From assembly GCA_014379275.1 (NCBI GenBank), contig JACMMA010000109.1:1-7460 (forward strand): a stretch of 7,460 bases of DNA. Reading direction: 5' to 3'. Position 1 is the first letter of the stretch. Each line of letters starts with the position of its first letter. The notes under the pieces are model-generated. The model was not told the origin of the DNA and made no database searches. It saw only the letters and a program-made list of their open reading frames with translations. A program made the translations under genes and the position numbers. This DNA is from Armatimonadota bacterium (lineage in GTDB: Bacteria; Armatimonadota; Armatimonadia; Armatimonadales; Armatimonadaceae). This document shows positions 1 to 6,544 of this stretch, piece after piece.

Positions 1-3000
1 GCCACCGTGCCCGACTGCTCTGCGCCCAGAATGTTGCCCGCCCCGCGCAATTCCAGGTCCCGGAGCGCGATCTTGTAGCCGGAGCCTAAGTCGGAGAACT
101 CACGGAGCGCCCCGAGCCGTTGTTCCGCGACCGTGGACAGCGATTTCATCTTGCGGTACATCAGGAAGCAAAAGCCCTGCCGCCGCGACCGCCCGACCCG
201 CCCGCGCAGTTGGTACAGTTGTGACAAGCCTAACTTGTCGGCGTTGTCGATCAGGATCGTGTTGACATTCGGCACGTCCAGGCCCGATTCCACGATCGTG
301 GTGCAGACAAGACAGTCGAACTTGTGCTCGTAGAAGTCGAGCATCGTTTCCTCTAACTCGTCCTCGCCCATCTGCCCGTGCGCGACCCGGAACCGGCACG
401 CCGGAATGATCCGCTCCAATTTATGCGCGATGTGCTGGATGCTTTCCACCCGGTTGTGCAGAAAGAACGCCTGTCCGCCGCGATCCAGTTCGGCTTGCAG
501 GGCGTCGCGGATCAGATCGTCGTCGTACTCCTTGATGTACGTTTTGACCGGCATGCGTCCTTCGGGCGGGTCATTGATGAGCGACATATCGCGGATGCCG
601 GAAAGCGACATCTGGAGCGTGCGCGGGATCGGGGTCGCGGACATGGCGAGAACGTCCACGCTTTGCCGGATCTGTTTGAGCCGCTCTTTGTGCGTCACGC
701 CGAACCGCTGTTCCTCGTCCACGATCACCAATCCGAGGTCTTTCCATTCGATGTCCTTCGACAGCAATCGGTGCGTCCCGACCACGATGTCTACCGCGCC
801 GAGCTTGATCTCTTCCGCCGTCTTTGCCAGTTCTTTCGAGGAACGGAAGCGCGACATCATGTCCACCTTCATCGGGAACGCCGAAAGCCGCTCGCTGAAC
901 ACGCTCAGGTGTTGCGCCGCGAGTACCGTGGTCGGGCAAAGCACCGCGACCTGCCGCCCCTCGCTCGCCACCTTGAACGCCGCGCGGACCGCGACCTCGG
1001 TTTTGCCATAGCCGACATCGCCGCAGATCAAACGGTCCATCGGGCGCGGCGCTTCCAGGTCGCGCTTCACTTCCTCGATGGCGGCGAGTTGGTCCGGCGT
1101 TTCGGTATGCGGGAACGCCTCCTCCATCTCGATCTGCCACGGCGTATCCGCTCCGTAGGAATACCCTTCCATCGCTGAACGCGCCGCGTAGAGGATGATC
1201 AGGTCCTGGGCGATCTCCTTGACCTGCTTCTTCGCGCGGGACTTAGCACGCTCCCAATCGTTCCCGCCGAGCTTGCTGATGTTCGGTGCCGCGCCCTCGG
1301 AGCCGATATATTTCTGGACGCGGTCCACCTGATCCGACGGCACGAACAGCTTGTCGCCGCCGTCGTAGGCGATGGCCATGTACTCGCGTTCGGCGCCCTG
1401 TACTGTCATCTGAGTCAGCCCGGTGAACTGCCCGATGCCGTGCTGGATATGCACCACATAATCGCCCGCGTTCAGATCGAGAAGCGACGTGATACGCATC
1501 CCGTCGCGGAACTCGCGCTTACGCTTCTTCTGCGCTTCGATGCGGTCGCCGGGCGTGCCGAACACTTCGGTATCGGTCAAAACCACCAGCCGCCCGTCGG
1601 TCAGGCGGAACCCGGAGCGTAGCACGCCGTCCACGAGCGCGATGCCAGAACCCGTTTGTAATGCCGAAATCGGTGCCTCGCCGAGTTCGCGCTCGGTCAG
1701 CACGGAGCGGACGCGGGGGGCTTGCACCGAAACGACCACGATGCGGGCGTTCATCTTGTTTTTATACGTACGCAGAGCTTCGCCGAGCAGGGCGGGCTTT
1801 CCGGCGAAGCTTTCGGCGGGCGCGGCGTCGGTATAGAAATGCGCGTCGTGCGTCAACCAGGACACCGAACGGGAAAGGAGCGAGAACGACAGGGATTGCC
1901 GGTTTTCGGTCAGATTTCTGCCCGCGTCGTCGAAATCGAGGCAAATCGGCTCGGGCAGCAAAAGAATTTCCCCGCGATTCGCGCGGCTGGCAAGATTCTT
2001 GCGTACCACCGTAATATCGCGCTCCGCGTGCGATTCCATCTGCGCCGGTTCGTCCAGCACCACCAGCGCCTCCGCGGAAACGTAGTCCAGGGCGCAAACC
2101 GCGTCCGGGTGCAGAAGCGGCAGATAACGCTCGACCCCGGCGAAATACACGGCTTGCGAGAGCTTATTCGCGTCGCCCTCGACCGACTCGCGCAGTCGCT
2201 CCAGGTGCTCGCCGTCGGTGCCGTCTTTGCGCAGGATCGCTAACTGTTTTTCGAGACGTTTGCGGAGTGTGGCGGACGCGGACGCCATTGTGTCGCGGGT
2301 GTAGGCAACCTCATGCGCTGCCGGTATAATGATTGACGGCTGTTTGCCCTCGGAACGCTGCGTTTCGCGATCAAACGGGCGAATGGTTTCGACTTCGTCG
2401 CCGAACAGGTCTACGCGGATCGGTTTGGGCGAATCGGCGGGGAATACGTCCAATATATCGCCGCGCCGGGCGAAAGTACCGGGAAGGGAAACCTGGTCCT
2501 CGCGGACGTAGCCGAACGCGGTCAGACGCGCGGAAAGAACGTCCAGACTCACCGAGTCGCCGACCGACACGGTCAGTCGGCGGTTTTTCAGGACCGCGGG
2601 CGGGGGCACTTTTTGTAGCAGGGCGGTGATCGGGGCGACCAGATGGGAAGGTTCGTTGTTCGCAAGGCCGGTGAGAGTGGCGACACGCTGGCCGGCACGG
2701 GAAATATCGCGCCCCGACTCCTCGTCGTCCAGAACGAGCGACAGCGACGAGGGGAGAAGGCGGACCGGGAGCGAACCGTCGGGCAGGAAACGGCGCAGAT
2801 CCTCGGCAAGACGATTCGCTTGTTCGTCGGAATATGTAACAAGTAGCAGAGGGCGGGAAAGGTCGCCCTGGATGCGGGCGAGGAGGAAGCCTTTCGCGGC
2901 GACCGGGACGCCCTCGACGAGAGGTGCGCGGCGTTTCCGCCGACCGAGGGCGTCTACGATATTGACCAGCGGCTCATAGCCGTCTAAAAGCGGTAATAAT

Positions 3001-3014
3001 TGCGACAGGTTCAT
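1..3014 (-). CDS. mfd: Transcription-repair coupling factor Mfd (C-terminus cut off by window edge)
   Basis: ATP-dependent DNA translocase that pushes RNA polymerase stalled at lesions off the DNA and recruits UvrA for nucleotide excision repair. The frame is open from ATG at 3014 (complement) to the left edge, giving 1004 residues; full-length Mfd is about 1150, so roughly the last 150 residues (domain D7) lie outside. The N-terminal UvrB-like module includes PGTFARRGDILDVFP near residues 178-192. The RNA polymerase-interacting domain lies around 505-580 (HIQHGIGQF, H525). Helicase motifs follow: Walker A GDVGYGKTE (K671), DEEQ box (D766), SAT (S792), the TTIVESGLDVPN segment, and RGRVGR (937-942). 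The translocation (TRG) motif DLELRGAGNILG has R990, matching E. coli R953 at a constant offset of 37 residues, as does the Walker lysine. A TGA in frame just upstream (3033-3035) makes this the first ATG. No clear Shine-Dalgarno precedes it. Identification is very secure. Confidence 0.97.
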   Translation of the reverse strand, partial: MNLSQLLPLLDGYEPLVNIVDALGRRKRRAPLVEGVPVAAKGFLLARIQGDLSRPLLLVTYSDEQANRLAEDLRRFLPDGSLPVRLLPSSLSLVLDDEESGRDISRAGQRVATLTGLANNEPSHLVAPITALLQKVPPPAVLKNRRLTVSVGDSVSLDVLSARLTAFGYVREDQVSLPGTFARRGDILDVFPADSPKPIRVDLFGDEVETIRPFDRETQRSEGKQPSIIIPAAHEVAYTRDTMASASATLRKRLEKQLAILRKDGTDGEHLERLRESVEGDANKLSQAVYFAGVERYLPLLHPDAVCALDYVSAEALVVLDEPAQMESHAERDITVVRKNLASRANRGEILLLPEPICLDFDDAGRNLTENRQSLSFSLLSRSVSWLTHDAHFYTDAAPAESFAGKPALLGEALRTYKNKMNARIVVVSVQAPRVRSVLTERELGEAPISALQTGSGIALVDGVLRSGFRLTDGRLVVLTDTEVFGTPGDRIEAQKKRKREFRDGMRITSLLDLNAGDYVVHIQHGIGQFTGLTQMTVQGAEREYMAIAYDGGDKLFVPSDQVDRVQKYIGSEGAAPNISKLGGNDWERAKSRAKKQVKEIAQDLIILYAARSAMEGYSYGADTPWQIEMEEAFPHTETPDQLAAIEEVKRDLEAPRPMDRLICGDVGYGKTEVAVRAAFKVASEGRQVAVLCPTTVLAAQHLSVFSERLSAFPMKVDMMSRFRSSKELAKTAEEIKLGAVDIVVGTHRLLSKDIEWKDLGLVIVDEEQRFGVTHKERLKQIRQSVDVLAMSATPIPRTLQMSLSGIRDMSLINDPPEGRMPVKTYIKEYDDDLIRDALQAELDRGGQAFFLHNRVESIQHIAHKLERIIPACRFRVAHGQMGEDELEETMLDFYEHKFDCLVCTTIVESGLDVPNVNTILIDNADKLGLSQLYQLRGRVGRSRRQGFCFLMYRKMKSLSTVAEQRLGALREFSDLGSGYKIALRDLELRGAGNILGAEQSGTV
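2962..2990 (+). promoter_or_regulatory. Possible promoter for the cyclic-di-GMP gene leader, inside mfd codons
   Basis: On the plus strand TTGACC (five of six to the -35 consensus) is followed after 17 nt by TAAAAG (four of six to the -10). It lies within the first codons of mfd on the opposite strand. Start of transcription near 2997 would place the whole structured region 3054-3216 in the 5' leader of the downstream gene. Evidence is limited to hexamer match and spacing, and chance occurrence is quite possible. Confidence 0.25.
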
Positions 3015-3031
3015 AGGACAAAGTAATCTAA

Positions 3032-3062
3032 ATCATACAACTGTTTGATCGCCCGGCGACAA
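3032..3062 (-). promoter_or_regulatory. Possible mfd promoter with a very short leader
   Basis: On the minus strand TATGAT (3032-3037) matches the -10 consensus at five of six positions. The best -35-like hexamer is a weak TTGTCG (3057-3062) with a long 19-nt spacer. Transcription would begin near 3025, leaving only about 10 nt before the ATG. That fits the lack of a visible Shine-Dalgarno. This is motif matching by eye only. Confidence 0.3.
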
Positions 3063-3101
3063 GCAAGGCCGGAAACGCCGAAAGGCATCCAGACGATTTA
3101 C

Positions 3102-3115
3102 CGGGGTATACCCCG
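3102..3115. repeat. Perfect 14-bp palindrome CGGGGTATACCCCG
   Basis: This exact palindrome reads identically on both strands. In RNA it is a 5-bp hairpin with a TATA loop. A close relative, GCGGGTTATACCCGC, lies 33 nt downstream at 3149-3163. As DNA, either could serve as a dimeric regulator site between the divergent genes; no particular regulator can be named. Confidence 0.5.
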
Positions 3116-3148
3116 CGCGGAAAACCCTCCGCAAATCGCCGATGCCAT

Positions 3149-3163
3149 GCGGGTTATACCCGC
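3149..3163. repeat. Inverted repeat GCGGG-TTATA-CCCGC
   Basis: Five-bp arms flank a 5-nt loop. It shares the GGG-TATA-CCC core with the palindrome at 3102-3115. The TATA of the two loops is self-complementary, so a loop-loop contact in RNA is possible. Confidence 0.45.
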
Positions 3164-3188
3164 TACGAGGGAGGAGTGCAAACCTCCC

Positions 3189-3248
3189 GTGTGCGGTTTA
3201 TCGGTAAAATTACCGACAATACAAAACGGACTAACAGCCAACGAATGA
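3189..3248 (+). other. Possible 19-residue leader reading frame overlapping the next start by ATGA
   Basis: A frame starting at GTG 3189 (MCGLSVKLPTIQNGLTANE) ends with TGA at 3246-3248, overlapping the ATG at 3245 as ATGA, the classic arrangement for translational coupling. The purine-rich GGGAGG at 3169-3174 lies 14 nt upstream, further than usual, and is complementary to CCTCCC at 3183-3188. I see no homology in the short product. The overlap could be chance. Confidence 0.2.
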
Positions 3249-5500
3249 CAACGTCTTCTACTTCGGAAAAAATGCGCCCCGCCAACCCTATCGCGCCCAT
3301 CGTCGATAGCGCCGTCACCCTGCCGACGGATACGCGGAACGCACCGATCCTTATTCGCACCGGGCTGATCGGCGCCGGTATTTCTGTTGTCGCGCTCATC
3401 GGCTTATCGCTCGCCTCGGGGCCAGTCCTCACCCAACCCGCCGCCCCCGTCAAAAAAGTGGGCAAACCAGCCCCGAGCGTATCCCTGGCAAGTAAACCTG
3501 CCCCTCCGAACACGCTTCCTTACAAAGCGGGCGCTGCGCTCCTCGGACTCGGCTCGCTCGGGCTACTCGGTATGGGGGCGAGTAAGAGACTGTACTCCCT
3601 GCTACGCAAAGAGAAAGAGTACGCCCTCGCTTTGCAGACCGAGGAGCGGAACCGCGTCAAAGTGAGCCTCGCGTATCAACAACTAGAGGCGCATCTGATC
3701 ACGCGCGAAACGGAACTCGTGGAAACCAAGAACGCCCTCGAATTACAAGTGCGCCAGATGCAGCGGACGATGGCGAAGGCGACCCGCCTCGAATCCGCCG
3801 TGGAATCCACCAACGATGTGATCATGCTGTACGAAGCCCCGATGCAACCGGGACAAACGATGCGGCTGATCTACGTCAACCCGGCGTTCGAGCGGATGAC
3901 CGGCTATTCGCGGGAGGAACTGGCCCAGTCCTCGCCGAAGATGTTGCAGGGACCAAAAACCGACCCCACGTCGGTCGCCCTGCTTCAGTCCAAACTGTTC
4001 GCGTTCCAGCCGGTACGGGTTGAACTGCTGAACTACAAAAAGGACGGCTCGCCGTTCTGGGTCGAACTGAATATCCAGCCGATCTACGACGCCAACGGAC
4101 TGCCGGGCGGCTGGATGTCGGTGCAGCGCGACATTTCCGAGCAGCGCAACGCGGCGGAACAGATCGCGCACCAGGCGACACATGACGCCTTAACCGGGCT
4201 ACCGAACCGTACCCTGTTCGACCGACGCCTCGCCGACGCCGTGCATACCGCGCAAGGCACCGACGGGCAGGTGGGTGTTCTCTTCTTCGATCTGGATCGG
4301 TTCAAACAGATCAACGACACGCTCGGGCACCCGGTCGGTGACAAACTCCTGCAAAAGGTCGCGAAACGTCTCCAAACACAATTGCGGCGACATGACACGG
4401 TGGCACGCATGGGCGGCGACGAGTTTACCGTCTTGCTTCCCGACGTTGCCGGTCAGGAGGTCGTGGAAGAAACGGCGCGACTCCTCCTGGAAGCACTGGA
4501 CGAGCCGTTCGACGTGGACGGTCAGGAACTGTTCGTCACCGCTAGCATCGGGCTTTCCCTCGCCCCGCGCGACGGCATCGATTCGGCGACCCTGCTCAAA
4601 AACGCGGACACGGCGATGTACCGCGCCAAAGAGGAAGGGCGCGACTCGTACCGGGTTTACTCGCAAACGATGAACGCCCGCGCCAAAGACCGCCTCGAAC
4701 TCGAAAATAACCTGCGCAAAGCCCTCGACAAAAACGAACTCTACCTGCTCTACCAGCCGCAGGTGGACCTCGCGACCGGAAAGATATTCGGCGTCGAGGC
4801 ATTGATCCGCTGGGAATCACCGATCCTGGGGCGGGTTTCTCCGGGGAATTTCATTCCGCTCGCCGAGGAAACCGGTCTGATTATCCCGATCGGCGATTTC
4901 GTGTTGCGCGAAGCGACCGCGCAGGCGGCACGTTGGGCGATGGCGGGAAACCCGCTCCGTGTTTCGGTCAACCTGTCGGGTCGTCAGTTCGAGCAGTCCT
5001 GGATCGTAGACCTCATCGCCGAGGTGTTGCGCGATTCGAATCTGCCCCCCGAGTATCTCGACATCGAAATGACCGAGGGCATGTTGGTGAAAGGCGACAA
5101 CGTCAAACAGCGACTCAACGACCTGAAAGCCCTCGGCGTGCGACTTTCCATCGACGACTTCGGCACCGGCTACTCGTCGCTCTCGTACCTGCGGACCTTT
5201 CCGCTGGATGTTTTGAAGATCGACCGCTCGTTCGTGACGCCGATGGGCGTAGACCCCAAAGGCGAGCCGATGGTCCGTGCCCTCGTCGAACTCGGCCACG
5301 CCTGCGGGATGGAAGTGATAGCGGAAGGGGTAGAAACCGAGGAGCAGCGCGACGCTCTTTGCGCCCTTGGCTGCGACGCGATGCAAGGATTCCTGACCTC
5401 GCAGGCAATCGCCGCCCGCGAGATTGACCTACTGGTACGCAAAACCGCCGCCGCCCGCCCATCTGTCCCCGACAAAATACAACTGCGCCTCGTTTCTTAG
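3245..5500 (+). CDS. Membrane-anchored PAS-GGDEF-EAL cyclic-di-GMP synthase/phosphodiesterase
   Basis: Bifunctional-type enzyme of cyclic-di-GMP turnover, 751 residues from ATG 3245. Two hydrophobic segments (about 35-60 and 93-113) flank a Pro/Ala/Lys-rich loop of about 30 residues, suggesting an N-in/C-in membrane anchor. A charged, probably coiled-coil linker (about 115-180) leads to a PAS domain (about 182-300; YVNPAFERMTGYS, then the SVQRDISEQ end). The GGDEF domain starts at HDALTGLPNR (H313), with metal-site Asp in FFDLDRFK (D349, D351), the intact signature GGDEF at 390-394, and an RxxD inhibitory site R381-D384 nine residues before it. The EAL domain (about 500-735) keeps E518 of EAL, N576, E608/E611 (EMTE), DDFGTG (637-642), K658 (LKIDR) and E694 (EGVE). 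Both activities are therefore predicted. The ATG lacks a Shine-Dalgarno. The frame is open upstream, and GTG 3176 would add 23 residues, but it sits one base after GGAGG and inside a hairpin. Confidence 0.93.
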   Translation: MTTSSTSEKMRPANPIAPIVDSAVTLPTDTRNAPILIRTGLIGAGISVVALIGLSLASGPVLTQPAAPVKKVGKPAPSVSLASKPAPPNTLPYKAGAALLGLGSLGLLGMGASKRLYSLLRKEKEYALALQTEERNRVKVSLAYQQLEAHLITRETELVETKNALELQVRQMQRTMAKATRLESAVESTNDVIMLYEAPMQPGQTMRLIYVNPAFERMTGYSREELAQSSPKMLQGPKTDPTSVALLQSKLFAFQPVRVELLNYKKDGSPFWVELNIQPIYDANGLPGGWMSVQRDISEQRNAAEQIAHQATHDALTGLPNRTLFDRRLADAVHTAQGTDGQVGVLFFDLDRFKQINDTLGHPVGDKLLQKVAKRLQTQLRRHDTVARMGGDEFTVLLPDVAGQEVVEETARLLLEALDEPFDVDGQELFVTASIGLSLAPRDGIDSATLLKNADTAMYRAKEEGRDSYRVYSQTMNARAKDRLELENNLRKALDKNELYLLYQPQVDLATGKIFGVEALIRWESPILGRVSPGNFIPLAEETGLIIPIGDFVLREATAQAARWAMAGNPLRVSVNLSGRQFEQSWIVDLIAEVLRDSNLPPEYLDIEMTEGMLVKGDNVKQRLNDLKALGVRLSIDDFGTGYSSLSYLRTFPLDVLKIDRSFVTPMGVDPKGEPMVRALVELGHACGMEVIAEGVETEEQRDALCALGCDAMQGFLTSQAIAAREIDLLVRKTAAARPSVPDKIQLRLVS

Positions 5501-5547
5501 GATTTCAGGTACCAAAAAACCGATCGAAAACAAAACGGTGTGAAATC
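5501..5547 (+). terminator. Inverted repeat after the cyclic-di-GMP gene; weak terminator candidate
   Basis: GATTTCA (5501-5507), directly after the stop codon, is complementary to TGAAATC (5541-5547). ACC (5511-5513) could also pair with GGT (5537-5539). The loop is long and A-rich, and no run of T follows, so intrinsic termination is doubtful. It may simply be a 3' end structure. Confidence 0.25.
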
Positions 5548-5628
5548 ACAGCACTTTCTTCTTCTCCATATGCCGTGTTCCCCGTGGTTGCCCTCCTTCC
5601 AACTTCGCCTCCCGAATAATCACCTGGT

Positions 5629-5648
5629 TCAAAATTTAATCAAAATTT
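5629..5648 (+). promoter_or_regulatory. Phased A/T tracts resembling an UP element
   Basis: TCAAAATTT occurs twice, at 5629-5637 and 5640-5648, with an 11-bp period (about one helical turn). They lie just upstream of the -35 candidate at 5658. A/T-rich blocks at this distance commonly bind the RNA polymerase alpha subunit C-terminal domain or bend DNA. They stand out in a GC-rich context. The function is inferred. Confidence 0.4.
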
Positions 5649-5657
5649 CATCTTCTC

Positions 5658-5689
5658 TTAACATACCGGTTTCGGCGCGGGGATAAAAT
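5658..5689 (+). promoter_or_regulatory. Probable promoter of the prepilin-phosphoesterase operon
   Basis: TTAACA (5658-5663) matches the -35 consensus at five of six positions. After 18 nt comes GATAAA (5682-5687, four of six); the overlapping TAAAAT (5684-5689, five of six) would need a 20-nt spacer. Start of transcription near 5695 gives a leader of about 65 nt before the ATG at 5762. Confidence 0.45.
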
Positions 5690-5748
5690 TAGCCCAAGGC
5701 AGCATATGTCTATGGTAATTTCCAGTTGCGTACCCCGTTTCGCGGGAC

Positions 5749-5754
5749 GAAAGG
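5749..5754 (+). promoter_or_regulatory. Ribosome binding site of the prepilin gene
   Basis: GAAAGG lies 7 nt before ATG 5762. This favours that start over the in-frame TTG at 5726. It also gives a 14-residue basic leader ending in Gly, as expected for a type III (prepilin) signal. Confidence 0.6.
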
Positions 5755-5761
5755 CCACCTT

Positions 5762-6538
5762 ATGCGTTTCTTGATCCGAACTGCCCAACGGCAGCAGCGT
5801 GGATTCACGTTGATCGAACTGCTTGTTGTCATCGCAATCATCGCGATCCTCGCCGCGATTCTCTTTCCCGTGTTCGCACAGGCACGTTCCAAAGCGCGCC
5901 AGACGGTCTGTTTGTCTAACATGCGACAGCTCGGCACGGCGTCCAACCTGTATCTCCAGGACTTCGACGAGACATTTTTTCTGAAGCGCTACGGTACCGG
6001 GGGGAATGAGGGCTGGTGGTATATCCTGCTCGAGCCGTATCTCAAGGCGGGCCTGGTCAACGCCAACGACCGGAGCAAGCCGGTCTCGATCCTGCACTGC
6101 CCGGACATCGACAACTCGTACCGTGACGCGCCGCTCGGCGTGGCGCGCGGCGTACGACCGACCAATAGCTACGGACCGAACGAGTACCTCGCCGGAGTGA
6201 CGGCGACCACCGGCATTACCACGACATACGCTCTTGCGGACATCGCGACGCCGGCGAGTCTGGTCTTATTCGCCGAGCAAACCGGCGAATTCACGGCGAT
6301 CCGCGGGCAGGATGACACTCCCTACGCTTCCGACGCGACCGAGCGTAAGCAGTACCGCAACTCGCGCACGCGACACCAGGGTGGAGCGAACTTTACTTTC
6401 GCGGACGGTCACGCCAAGTGGTTCAAGGCGCCTGAGCCTTACACCGCGGAATCGCTCCGTGGTGTTTGCTGGCAGTCGCCCAAGCGCGCCGCGAAGTACG
6501 CCGACTGTTCGGGCTGGTTCCGGAACATAGGGGACTGA
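5762..6538 (+). CDS. Type IV prepilin-like protein, DUF1559 / H-X9-DG class
   Basis: 258 residues. The 14-residue basic leader ends in R-G, followed by F15-TLIELLVV, so prepilin peptidase is expected to cut between G14 and F15 and methylate F15. The conserved Glu at mature position 5 is E19. The hydrophobic helix (about 15-38) would anchor the protein in the inner membrane or drive assembly. The LFPVFAQAR-KARQ continuation and C50-LSNMRQLG are typical of the DUF1559 pseudopilin group. Near the C-terminus H205 is followed by nine residues and D215-G216 (FADGHAKW), the H-X9-DG motif that gives one subfamily its name. These proteins often occur in many copies per genome in Armatimonadota and Planctomycetota and their role is poorly known. 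No pilus assembly ATPase, platform protein or peptidase gene is nearby. The downstream phosphoesterase begins 6 nt after the stop, suggesting an operon. Class is secure, function is not. Confidence 0.93.
   Translation: MRFLIRTAQRQQRGFTLIELLVVIAIIAILAAILFPVFAQARSKARQTVCLSNMRQLGTASNLYLQDFDETFFLKRYGTGGNEGWWYILLEPYLKAGLVNANDRSKPVSILHCPDIDNSYRDAPLGVARGVRPTNSYGPNEYLAGVTATTGITTTYALADIATPASLVLFAEQTGEFTAIRGQDDTPYASDATERKQYRNSRTRHQGGANFTFADGHAKWFKAPEPYTAESLRGVCWQSPKRAAKYADCSGWFRNIGD
6529..6534 (+). promoter_or_regulatory. Ribosome binding site of the phosphoesterase, inside the prepilin gene end
   Basis: AGGGGA lies 10 nt before ATG 6545 and overlaps the last codons of the preceding gene. This fits translation of the second gene from the same transcript. 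Confidence 0.45.
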
Positions 6539-6544
6539 TAAAAC

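Larger units (their letters stand above)
3054..3216 (+). ncRNA. Candidate structured leader RNA with a three-way junction
   Basis: A series of perfectly complementary segments fills the region between mfd and the cyclic-di-GMP gene. CGGCG 3054-3058 pairs with CGCCG 3076-3080. GGCATC 3084-3089 pairs with GATGCC 3141-3146, and inside it CGATTT 3094-3099 pairs with AAATCG 3133-3138. These enclose two hairpins: CGGGG-TATA-CCCCG at 3102-3115 and GCGGA-AAACCC-TCCGC at 3117-3132. The result is a compact three-way junction of 22 base pairs with no mismatch. Three hairpins follow: GCGGG-TTATA-CCCGC (3149-3163), GGGAGG/CCTCCC (3169-3174 with 3183-3188) and TCGGTA-AAAT-TACCGA (3201-3216). GCCGAAAGGC (3077-3086), with a GNRA tetraloop, would compete with the first two helices. 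The strand is inferred from the downstream gene. I could not match it to any riboswitch or ribozyme class I know. It could also be a repeat acting as DNA. Confidence 0.45.

Noticed and set aside
378..1178. A 266-codon open frame on the plus strand inside mfd, with other long frames nearby
   Set aside because: It is antisense to the helicase core of mfd, which carries all family motifs in order. The antisense product is rich in Arg, His and Asp as expected from a GC-rich shadow frame and shows no recognisable domain.
3054..3216. Known cyclic-di-GMP (class I or II), guanidine-II, cobalamin, molybdenum-cofactor or fluoride riboswitch, hammerhead ribozyme, or group II intron fragment
   Set aside because: I looked for the conserved core strings and loops of these classes and did not find them. 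ACGA occurs at 3093-3096 and 3165-3168, but not as paired terminal loops of two hairpins as guanidine-II requires. The junction lacks the hammerhead core.
3045..3248. A 67-codon plus-strand frame from TTG 3045 as a full gene
   Set aside because: It covers the hairpin array, its start is a rare codon with no Shine-Dalgarno, and the product shows no recognisable features. Only its last part, from GTG 3189, is kept as a speculative leader because of the ATGA overlap.
5726..5761. Upstream TTG start for the prepilin, adding 12 residues
   Set aside because: ATG 5762 has GAAAGG at 7 nt and gives a normal 14-residue prepilin leader. The upstream start would make an atypically long leader and has no Shine-Dalgarno.
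5648..6097. A 149-codon minus-strand frame over the prepilin start
   Set aside because: It overlaps the promoter region and the well-supported prepilin leader and shows no family features. It is treated as a shadow.
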